A DNA stretch of 28,382 nt from CAYJAD01 sp964372165. GTDB lineage: Bacteria; Desulfobacterota; Desulfovibrionia; Desulfovibrionales; Desulfovibrionaceae. Of this stretch, positions 22,044-28,382 are shown in pieces. The notes under the pieces were generated by a model. It did no database searches and was not told the DNA's origin. It was given only the letters and a program-made list of their open reading frames with translations. The translations under genes and the position numbers were made by a program. The DNA is taken from positions 1 through 28,382 of the forward strand of contig CAYJPT010000009.1 of NCBI GenBank assembly GCA_964372165.1, in the 5' to 3' direction. Numbering within the stretch: position 1 is the stretch's first letter; the number at the start of each line of letters is the position of its first letter.

Positions 22044-23348
22044 ATGGATGTTGTCTTGTTGTCACGGTTACAGTTTGCAGTAGCCGTTTTTTTTCACTTT
22101 ATTTTTGTACCACTTACGTTGGGGCTTTCTGTCTTGATTGCTTGGATGGAAACACGCTACGTACGTACTGGCGATGATTTTTGGAAAAAACAAGCCCAAT
22201 TCTGGGGAAAACTTTTTGTTATTAACTTTACCCTTGGCGTAGTTACAGGTATCACGCTTGAGTTTCAGTTTGGGACCAACTGGTCACGCTATTCAGAGTT
22301 TGTAGGTGATATTTTTGGCTCACTCCTAGCAGTTGAGGCTACTGTCGCTTTCTTTCTTGAGTCTACTTTCCTTGCAGTCTGGATATTTGGTTGGAAAAAA
22401 GTCAGTAAAAAAGTGCACTTATTTGCTATATACATGGTAGCCATAGCTGGCAATATTTCTGCTTTTTGGATTATTATTGCTAATGGTTTTATGCAAAACC
22501 CTATAGGATATGTCATACGCAATGGACGTGCAGAGCTTGATAATTTCTTTACTGTTATTACAAATCCTTACGCACTAGGACAATATTTTCACACCATAGT
22601 GTCGGCATGGATGCTCGGTGGCTTTTTCGTACTTGGCGTTTGTGCATGGCATTTAATGCGTAAAAATAATATTGACTTCTTTGGTCGTGCTTTTCGCATG
22701 GCAGCTCCATTTACCTTGGTAATGGCTTTGTTAGTAGCTTTTACCGGTCACCAACAAGGCATGCAAGTAGCTAAGTATCAACCTAGCAAGCTTGCTGCCA
22801 TGGAATCACTTTGGGAAAGTGGACCTAATGCACCCATGCATATGTTAGCTTTACCAGATGAAAAAAATGAAAAAAATTATTTTGAATTCTTAAGCATTCC
22901 CGGCCTTACATCATGGTTATCATATGGTGATGTAAACGCTGAAGTAAAAGGCCTTAGCGCATTTCCTAAAGAAGATCGCCCACCACTACTAGTCACATTT
23001 CTTTCATTTAGAACTATGGTTGGTTTTGCTGTTATCTTCCTTGTTTTATCGGGTTGGGCTTTTTTACAGCGCAACAAAGATGCATCCATGAACCCTATAC
23101 TTATGCGCTCATTGATATGGGCCATACCGCTACCATATATAGCTATTTTTGCTGGATGGGCTGTAGCCGAAGTTGGCCGTCAACCTTGGATTGTATACGG
23201 GCTTATGCGCACTTCAGATGCTGTATCACCAGTACCTGCCGGTAATGTAGCTATTTCACTTGTGGCCTTTATAGTTGTCTATACCATGCTTGGTATAATT
23301 GACATTTATCTATTACGTAAATACGCCTGCAAAGGTCCAAAGGCTTAG
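22044..23348 (+). CDS. cydA: Cytochrome bd quinol oxidase subunit I
   Basis: CydA oxidises quinol and reduces O2 at the haem b595/d site in the cytoplasmic membrane; in sulphate reducers it mainly protects against oxygen. I use the ATG at 22044 (434 residues, MDVVLLSRLQ): GGAGG lies four bases upstream, and the in-frame start at 21954 would add 30 atypical residues. Haem ligands and key residues are present: His18 (b595), Glu98 and Glu106 in VEATVAFFLEST, His183 and Met325 (b558), and the conserved GRQPW near 389. The segment between GHQQG (235-239) and the next helix is short, so this is the short-Q-loop type common in Gram-positives and Deltaproteobacteria, not the E. coli long type. Confidence 0.96.
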   Translation: MDVVLLSRLQFAVAVFFHFIFVPLTLGLSVLIAWMETRYVRTGDDFWKKQAQFWGKLFVINFTLGVVTGITLEFQFGTNWSRYSEFVGDIFGSLLAVEATVAFFLESTFLAVWIFGWKKVSKKVHLFAIYMVAIAGNISAFWIIIANGFMQNPIGYVIRNGRAELDNFFTVITNPYALGQYFHTIVSAWMLGGFFVLGVCAWHLMRKNNIDFFGRAFRMAAPFTLVMALLVAFTGHQQGMQVAKYQPSKLAAMESLWESGPNAPMHMLALPDEKNEKNYFEFLSIPGLTSWLSYGDVNAEVKGLSAFPKEDRPPLLVTFLSFRTMVGFAVIFLVLSGWAFLQRNKDASMNPILMRSLIWAIPLPYIAIFAGWAVAEVGRQPWIVYGLMRTSDAVSPVPAGNVAISLVAFIVVYTMLGIIDIYLLRKYACKGPKA

Positions 23349-23357
23349 GAGAAAATC

Positions 23358-24383
23358 ATGCTAGAAACAACTTGGTTCGTACTCTGGGGCCTTTTATGGG
23401 CTGTATATTTTATACTAGATGGCTTTGACTTAGGGCTAGGCACGCTCATGCCCTTTTTAAGCAAAAATGAACACGAAACCCGTGTAATACTTAATGCTGC
23501 AGGCCCATTTTGGGACGGCAATGAAGTATGGCTCATCACTGCTGGTGGTGTTACATTTGCAGCTTTCCCCAAAGCCTATGCAGTAATGTTTAGCTCACTC
23601 TATGCACCATTGCTTATAATTCTTTTTTCACTAATATTTAGAGCTGTATCCTTTGAGTTCCGCAGTAAAGAAGATCACCCTCTTTGGACAGCATTTTGGG
23701 ATAAAGTACACTTTGTATCAAACATAATACCAGCCATTTTATTTGGTGTTGCCTTTGCTAATCTTTTTATGGGCATACCAATTGATGAAAATGGTGTATA
23801 TCATGGCAACCTGCTCATGTTGCTTAACCCCTATGGCATAGCAGGCGGTGTATTTTTCCTTTGTATGTTCAGTATGCATGGGGCGCTTTGGTTAGCTATT
23901 AAGGCAGAAGATCCACTACAAACACGCGCCATTAGCACAGCAATGATGCTTTGGCCCGCAGTTTTAGTATTACTTTTGGCCTTCTTAGGCATGACCGCTA
24001 TGTATACAAATTTATTTGTTAATTACTTAGCAATGCCTTTCTTATTTGTGGCCCCATTAATAGCTGTAATCGGCCTTGTTGGAGTTTTATACATGCTAAA
24101 AGCTGGAAAACTTGTTTTAGCATGGGCTTCAAGTGGCATATTTATTTTAGGTGTAACATTCTTTGGTGTTTTGGGTATGTTCCCAGGTATTGTTATATCA
24201 AGCCTTGACCCCAAATGGAGTGTAACAGCCTTTAACTCAGCCTCAAGTCCGCTTACCCTAAAAATCATGTTAGGTGTAGCCCTAGTATGTGTACCCATAG
24301 TACTTGCATACCAAGCTTGGATGTATGTTGTATTTGGCGGTAAAGTTACCAAGGAAGACTTGGACGACGATCACGCTTATTAA
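23358..24383 (+). CDS. cydB: Cytochrome bd quinol oxidase subunit II
   Basis: CydB is the second integral-membrane subunit that pairs with CydA. The 341-residue protein shows the family N-terminus WFVLWGLLWAVYFILDGFDL (5-24), the conserved GPFWDGNEVWLITAGG (about 50-65), and eight or nine hydrophobic segments. The ATG has an AGGAG site and is nine bases after the cydA stop, so the two are cotranscribed. I found no small cydX or cydH-like open reading frame after it. The downstream hairpin at 24390-24429 has its U-run on the other strand, so termination of cydAB is less clear than that of cobQ. Confidence 0.96.
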   Translation: MLETTWFVLWGLLWAVYFILDGFDLGLGTLMPFLSKNEHETRVILNAAGPFWDGNEVWLITAGGVTFAAFPKAYAVMFSSLYAPLLIILFSLIFRAVSFEFRSKEDHPLWTAFWDKVHFVSNIIPAILFGVAFANLFMGIPIDENGVYHGNLLMLLNPYGIAGGVFFLCMFSMHGALWLAIKAEDPLQTRAISTAMMLWPAVLVLLLAFLGMTAMYTNLFVNYLAMPFLFVAPLIAVIGLVGVLYMLKAGKLVLAWASSGIFILGVTFFGVLGMFPGIVISSLDPKWSVTAFNSASSPLTLKIMLGVALVCVPIVLAYQAWMYVVFGGKVTKEDLDDDHAY

Positions 24384-24429
24384 AAAATCTTGGGGAATAC
24401 TTATGTACATGTACAAAAGTATTCCCCAA
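24384..24429 (-). terminator. Rho-independent terminator of cobQ
   Basis: A 13-bp perfect stem TTGGGGAATACTT/AAGTATTCCCCAA (24390-24402 and 24417-24429) with a 14-base loop is followed on the minus strand by GATTTTTTAA. It lies about 45 bp after the cobQ stop. On the plus strand the stem is followed by A's rather than T's, so it fits the minus-strand cobQ transcript better than cydB. A second hairpin ACGCATTACT/AGTAATGCGT (24471-24498) overlaps the cobQ stop codon. Confidence 0.8.
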
Positions 24430-24475
24430 AAAAATTACTTTTAAAGTAAAAATTTTTTCAAATGACTTTTACGCA

Positions 24476-26011
24476 TTACTTTCCAAGTAGTAATGCGTAA
24501 ATATATTTCATATCAATATTACTCCGCACTATATCTGCTAATTTATCAAGGCTTGGTCCAAGCTCATATGAAGTAGTTTTTAATATAGGCTTGAGCCCTT
24601 TTTTTACACGTACCTCATCTAACAATGCACGTCTAAATTCATCATTATCAAGTGCACCATGTACATATGTTCCTAAAATTTTATTCTTTGTGTTAAGTTC
24701 CCAGCCTATTGGGTCTGCTAAATTATTTTCATTAAATATTACTGCTTGTACATGCTCGCACTCTTTAGCATGCACATTTGCTGACACAAGACTTGTGCAC
24801 CCGTGGTGAATCTCATAACCCTCTATATTGTATTTATTTTTGTACAAGGCGCGGCATTGACGCAGCGTTTTTTGCGCTAATAATTCTGTATGTAAGGGCA
24901 AAAGACCAAGTCCCTTGTGATGTAACTCTTTGCTCTCAAGTGCTGTTGGGTCAGAAATTGTTAAACCAAGCAATTGCAAACCACCACAAATACCTAAAAT
25001 AAAATCGATTTTATCTGATTTTTCCAAGATAGCATGGGCAAGGCCACTATCATATAGGTATTTTAAATCTGATGGAGTATTTTTTGTACCCGGAAGTATA
25101 AGTATATCAGGGCTACCCAAGTCATCAATATTACGCACAACACGCAAATTAACATCTGGCTCCACTCGTAAAGCATCTACATCTGTAAAATTACTTATAT
25201 GCGGTAAATCAATCAAAGCAACATCTAAGACATAGTTTTGTTTAGTGTTATTATTTAAAACATTACGATCACCATAAAGACGGTAACTCACAGAGTCCTC
25301 ATCCGGTAGATTTAATTCTTTAATCCAAGGTACTACACCAGCAAAAGGTTTCTTTGTCATATTGCTGACATCTTGCAAGGCCGAATGCAATAAGCTTGCA
25401 TCTCCCCTAAATTTATTAAGAATATAACCATAGACGCATTCTTGCTCAGTTTCATCCAATAAGGCCATAGTACCAACAAGGGCTGCAAAAGCTCCACCGC
25501 GATCAATATCTGCACATAGTAAAACTTTAGCCTTGGCATATTTTGCCATAGCCATATTTACAATATCATGTTTTTTTAAGTTAATTTCAGCTGGTGATCC
25601 AGCACCTTCAATGACCATAATATCCACTGAATCAGCAAGGGTATCATATGCATTAGCAACACTTTCCCAAGCCTTTGCCTTATATGCAATATATTCTTTT
25701 ACTGGCATGTGAGCTATTGGTTTACCCATGACAATTACTTGCGAGCCTGTGTCTGAATTAGGTTTTAAAAGTATAGGATTCATCTGTACTGTGGGTTGCC
25801 GCTGGCAGGCAGCTGCTTGCAATGCTTGGGCACGCCCTATTTCGCAGCCTTCATCCGTTACAAAAGAGTTTAATGCCATATTTTGTGCTTTAAAGGGAGC
25901 AACATTATAGCCATCTTGGGTAAAAATACGGCAAAATGCTGCAACTAGTAAGCTTTTACCGGCATTAGAGCAAGTGCCTTGAATCATAAGAGCAGGAGTT
26001 TGCTTAGGCAT
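24476..26011 (-). CDS. cobQ: Adenosylcobyric acid synthase
   Basis: CobQ (CbiP in the anaerobic pathway) amidates adenosylcobyrinate a,c-diamide at four side chains using glutamine and ATP, late in vitamin B12 synthesis. The 511-residue protein has an N-terminal dethiobiotin-synthase-like ATP domain with QGTCSNAGKS (11-20) and KAQNMALNSF (41-50). Its C-terminal class-I glutamine amidotransferase domain has Cys342 in ILGICGGLQLLG, EIHHG near 400-404 and GTYVHGALDN further on. The ATG has only a weak AGAG site. It begins 41 bp after the HEAT-like gene, with which it appears to form an operon. No cobalamin riboswitch is seen upstream of the pair. Confidence 0.96.
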   Translation of the reverse strand: MPKQTPALMIQGTCSNAGKSLLVAAFCRIFTQDGYNVAPFKAQNMALNSFVTDEGCEIGRAQALQAAACQRQPTVQMNPILLKPNSDTGSQVIVMGKPIAHMPVKEYIAYKAKAWESVANAYDTLADSVDIMVIEGAGSPAEINLKKHDIVNMAMAKYAKAKVLLCADIDRGGAFAALVGTMALLDETEQECVYGYILNKFRGDASLLHSALQDVSNMTKKPFAGVVPWIKELNLPDEDSVSYRLYGDRNVLNNNTKQNYVLDVALIDLPHISNFTDVDALRVEPDVNLRVVRNIDDLGSPDILILPGTKNTPSDLKYLYDSGLAHAILEKSDKIDFILGICGGLQLLGLTISDPTALESKELHHKGLGLLPLHTELLAQKTLRQCRALYKNKYNIEGYEIHHGCTSLVSANVHAKECEHVQAVIFNENNLADPIGWELNTKNKILGTYVHGALDNDEFRRALLDEVRVKKGLKPILKTTSYELGPSLDKLADIVRSNIDMKYIYALLLGK

Positions 26012-26052
26012 ATTTTTTTCTCTTTTTATTTACTGTCAATGAATTATGCAAA

Positions 26053-26769
26053 CTACGCATGATAGAGAGCTAAAGCCTCTTGACTTAATATATCTATACT
26101 TTTTTCCTGCAAAATTAAGTCATCAAATATTACGCAAGGTGTGCTAAGTATGACTGGATCGCTATTTGCTATGCGTTTTAATAGTGGCACAACGTCCAAG
26201 GGTGACAACATACCTTTAGGAAATTTACACAAGGCCCATATGGCCATCCCACGGCACACAATATCTTCATCATTAAGCCCACCTAAAAGCCAAGGGATTA
26301 CACGAGTACAAAGCTTTGGTTGTGCACCAACAAAACGTCCCACAGCCCAATAACAAGATCGGCGTAAAATTGCATGGTCACAAAAATTATCATCCCTACC
26401 TGTATCCATAATGTATGATAGAAGAATAGGATGAAATTCTTTAGCCATACGTGGGCTATGTACCAAGCTTTCAGCAAATGCCTCAGGTATTCCCCAACCA
26501 ATATTTCCTGATTCTTCATTCATATGCCACATAAAGCGGCGCAATATATTACGAGCATCCTCTGCCTTTTCTTCTGCAAGTCCTGCTAGGCTCATACCAA
26601 GCGCCATAGCTGCTCTATGTGTCATTTCCCCACCCAAAAGTAAAAAAGATAAAAGAGGTCCGATAACCTCGCGCGCTGGCATATTTGTAATATCATTCAA
26701 ATGAGCTTGCCAATTCTCACTCACAAGCCATTTATGTAAAATTTTTTTATTAGTGCGCAAACGTGCCAT
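26053..26769 (-). CDS. HEAT-repeat-like conserved protein (resembles the DVU0298 family)
   Basis: I use the ATG at 26769 (238 residues, MARLRTNKK) because AAGGAG lies seven bases upstream; the in-frame ATG at 26805 has none. The protein is soluble and mostly helical. The second half has paired-helix units of HEAT type: RRSCYWAVGRFV, CRGMAIWALCKFP and PLLKRIANSDP, with the DE/DP turns usual in such repeats. The segment RRFMWHMNEESGNIGWGIPE (about 88-107) recalls a conserved protein annotated from Desulfovibrio as the DVU0298 family; this is from memory, not a search. No catalytic motif is visible. Protein-protein scaffolding is the usual role of HEAT arrays. It probably shares a transcript with cobQ, but a link to B12 is unproven. 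Confidence 0.8.
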   Translation of the reverse strand: MARLRTNKKILHKWLVSENWQAHLNDITNMPAREVIGPLLSFLLLGGEMTHRAAMALGMSLAGLAEEKAEDARNILRRFMWHMNEESGNIGWGIPEAFAESLVHSPRMAKEFHPILLSYIMDTGRDDNFCDHAILRRSCYWAVGRFVGAQPKLCTRVIPWLLGGLNDEDIVCRGMAIWALCKFPKGMLSPLDVVPLLKRIANSDPVILSTPCVIFDDLILQEKSIDILSQEALALYHA

Positions 26770-26932
26770 GATAACTCCTTTTTTAATCCTAACAATATAT
26801 TGCATGCGTCATTGTGCTTATCAAATAGTAAACTATAGTGTTCTTTATTTTTATTCAATAACATTATTCTTTACCTTTTACATTAGAACATGTACTTTCT
26901 TGGCACTATAAATATCACACGGGGAAAGAATT

Positions 26933-28045
26933 ATGTCTAAAGATTTATTAAATGGCCTTAAGCCAACCTTACTCATGGGCCCTGGTCCTTCTTGTGTTTC
27001 TGATCCAGTTTATTCCGCTCTATCCAAACCTACCATTGGGCACTTAGATCCTTACTTTGTGGAAATAATGGACGCAATCAAAGACCAACTACGCCATGTG
27101 TTTAATACGGAAAACAGCCTTACCATGCCCATGTCCGGTACTGGCTCATCCGGCATGGAAACATGTTTTGTAAACCTTATAGAAAAGGGTGACCGTGTTC
27201 TGGTTTTAACCAACGGCGTATTTGGTAAGCGTATGCAAGACGTTGCTGCTCGCCTTGGCGCTGACGTTGACGCTTTAGAGATAGCTTGGGGTGAGCCTGT
27301 ACTAGCAGCTGAAGTAGATACAAAACTTAGTAGTGGTCAATATGATATAGTAGCACTTGTTCATGCAGAAACATCCACCGGTGTTGTATCTGATGCTGCC
27401 GCCATTGGTAAAATGGTACATAATCACGGTGCATTATTTATTTTGGATTGTGTAACAAGCCTTGGCGGTATGCCTGTTGAACTTGATAAATGGCATGTGG
27501 ACGCTGCATATTCTGGTACTCAAAAATGCCTATCTTGCCCTCCAGGACTTGCACCCATAAGCTTTTCACCACGTGCACTAAAAAAACTACAAGAACGTAA
27601 AACAAAAGTCCCTAATTGGTATTTAGACTTATCACTTATTGCATCTTATTGGGAAGGCACTACACGTACCTATCACCATACTGCGCCAATAAATATGGAA
27701 TATGCCCTTTATGCGGCTTTAAAACATATTCTTGATGAGGGCTTAAGCAATGTATATGCACGCCACCTAGAAATGCATAAACTTTTAGTTGAAGGCCTTG
27801 ATAAATTAGGACTTGAAATGCTAGTTAAGCCAGAGTATCGCTTGCCAATGTTAAACTCTGTTAAAATTCCGCAAGGTGTTGACGAGGCTGCCATACGTAG
27901 TCGTTTACTTAAAGAATTTAATATAGAAATAGGTGCTGGGCTTGGCCCACTGGCCGGTCAAATTTGGCGTATTGGTCTTATGGGCCATACAGCTTATAAG
28001 CATAATGTTGAGCGTGTACTTGAAGTTCTTGCCAAAGTTCTTTAA
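26933..28045 (+). CDS. Class-V aminotransferase, alanine-glyoxylate / serine-pyruvate type
   Basis: This is a 370-residue PLP enzyme of the AGXT/SPT group. N-terminal MGPGPSCVSDPVYSAL (15-30) and GHLDPYF (36-42) are the substrate-end signature. SGTGSSGMET (68-77) binds the cofactor phosphate, Asp172 in FILDCVTSLGG pairs with the pyridine nitrogen, and the Schiff-base lysine is Lys198 in YSGTQKCLSCPPG. The C-terminal GLGPLAGQIWRIGLMGH is typical. Likely reactions are alanine or serine with glyoxylate, pyruvate or hydroxypyruvate; the exact pair cannot be read from the sequence. Related proteins are sometimes annotated PucG or as isocitrate/phosphonate pathway enzymes. GGGGAAAG precedes the ATG. 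It stands alone, divergent from the HEAT-like gene, with a strong terminator. Confidence 0.93.
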   Translation: MSKDLLNGLKPTLLMGPGPSCVSDPVYSALSKPTIGHLDPYFVEIMDAIKDQLRHVFNTENSLTMPMSGTGSSGMETCFVNLIEKGDRVLVLTNGVFGKRMQDVAARLGADVDALEIAWGEPVLAAEVDTKLSSGQYDIVALVHAETSTGVVSDAAAIGKMVHNHGALFILDCVTSLGGMPVELDKWHVDAAYSGTQKCLSCPPGLAPISFSPRALKKLQERKTKVPNWYLDLSLIASYWEGTTRTYHHTAPINMEYALYAALKHILDEGLSNVYARHLEMHKLLVEGLDKLGLEMLVKPEYRLPMLNSVKIPQGVDEAAIRSRLLKEFNIEIGAGLGPLAGQIWRIGLMGHTAYKHNVERVLEVLAKVL

Positions 28046-28064
28046 GTAGTAGTAAAAATAAAAT

Positions 28065-28107
28065 AAAAAAAAGCCTCAGCACTTTAAAAAGTGACGAGGC
28101 TTTTTTT
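28065..28107 (+). terminator. Rho-independent terminator of the aminotransferase
   Basis: AAAAAAAAGCCTC and GAGGCTTTTTTT form a strong stem, with an inner CACTTT/AAAGTG hairpin, followed by the U-run. It starts about 20 bp after the stop codon. The A-run on the other side would let it work in both directions. Confidence 0.9.
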
Positions 28108-28143
28108 ATAGGCCATTAATACTTACCCAACTATAACATAATA

Positions 28144-28331
28144 TTAAGACTGATGACAAACCCCCTTTCAGGCGTTTGTGCCGCCTAAGGCAGACAAGCT
28201 GCCTTGGCAGTAAGGCACGAAAATCAGTCACTTTACGGCGAAGCAAAGCTCCGCCTGTTCCTGATTTATCGGGTCGTGCTGACTTTGTCAGCACTCTGAG
28301 ACTGTGCACAATTCATTGTGCACAGTCTTAT
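28144..28331 (+). repeat. Structured repeat family 1, copy B
   Basis: This copy is nearly collinear with copy A. It carries ACAAAC/GTTTGT, the GTGCC[AAGGCAG/CTGCCTT]GGCAC hairpin, AAATCAG/CTGATTT (28221-28267) around GGCG-A-AGC/GCT-C-CGCC (28237-28255), the identical GTGCTGAC-TTT-GTCAGCAC (28276-28294), and a 30-base end palindrome with arms AGACTGTGCACAAT and ATTGTGCACAGTCT (28299-28328). The 5' palindrome of copy A is absent; only TAAGACT remains, and it matches the AGTCTTA of the 3' end. Orientation is the same as copies A, C and D. Confidence 0.88.
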
Positions 28332-28382
28332 ATTATATATGCAAAGATCCGCGCAATTCATCAAGGCTTGATATATTATAAT

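Larger units (their letters stand above)
28046..28382. other. Intergenic region after the aminotransferase, to the window end
   Basis: The last 337 bp contain the aminotransferase terminator (28065-28107), a 36-bp A+T-rich spacer, structured repeat copy B (28144-28331) and about 50 bp in which I see nothing. No gene begins before the window ends. Confidence 0.7.

Noticed and set aside
26901..26917. TTGGCACTATAAATATC as a sigma-54 promoter for the aminotransferase
   Set aside because: It has TGGCAC but no TTGC-like -12 element at the required spacing.
26770..26932. Cobalamin riboswitch upstream of the cobQ operon
   Set aside because: The 163-bp gap is too short for a full cobalamin riboswitch on either strand and no B12-box-like sequence was seen.

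Overview
The window is about 28.4 kb of A+T-rich bacterial chromosome with 27 intact protein-coding genes. I see no tRNA, rRNA, CRISPR array, transposase or phage gene. Gene content and order point to a low-GC member of the Desulfovibrio group (Desulfovibrionaceae or close relatives): psd-pssA-leuA-leuC-leuD-leuB in one operon, rpoN-hpf-rapZ followed by mannose-family PTS genes, a short-Q-loop cytochrome bd oxidase, and a HEAT-like protein that resembles one known mainly from Desulfovibrio. The species cannot be fixed from the sequence alone.

Layout. 228-6188 (minus): phosphatidylethanolamine synthesis (psd, pssA) and the leucine branch (leuA, leuC, leuD, leuB), transcribed from psd towards leuB and bracketed by an inverted repeat (1-86 and 6220-6305). 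6505-10145 (minus): a small metallophosphoesterase and two tandem family-8 glycosyltransferases with C-terminal coiled coils. 10319-11628 (plus): 5-formyltetrahydrofolate cyclo-ligase overlapping a PgeF/YfiH multicopper-type purine nucleosidase. 11690-16488 (minus): rpoN, hpf, rapZ and PTS EIIA, EIIB and EIIC, with no ptsN between hpf and rapZ and no EIID. 16952-17684 (plus): an exported protein of unknown function and an OsmB-like glycine-zipper lipoprotein. 17954-20329 (minus): a Cu(I) P1B ATPase. 20763-24383 (plus): hypA, hypB (nickel insertion for hydrogenase) and cydA, cydB. 24476-26769 (minus): the HEAT-like gene and cobQ. 26933-28045 (plus): a class-V alanine-glyoxylate-type aminotransferase with a strong terminator.

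The main unexplained feature is a set of structured intergenic repeats. Four related copies lie at about 16.68, 17.70, 20.50 and 28.14 kb, all in the same orientation. They are built from a series of hairpins. Where the copies differ, both sides of several stems change together, for example GGCGCAA/TTGCGC against GGCACAA/TTGTGCC, and AAATCAG/CTGATTT against AAATCAA/TTGATTT. Each copy also carries its own terminal palindrome sequence, reused within that copy but different from the others. The elements are modular: the 20.5 kb copy joins the left part of one subtype to the right part of another. A second, separate repeat family brackets the psd-leuB operon and also shows a compensatory base-pair swap. 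Neither family encodes a protein. I cannot tell whether they act as RNA (processing, termination), as DNA (cruciform, protein binding) or as non-autonomous mobile elements.

Other points to check are a 77-bp near-palindrome that ends four bases before the rapZ start codon, an incomplete PTS relay beside rpoN, and paired inverted repeats in the leader of leuA.
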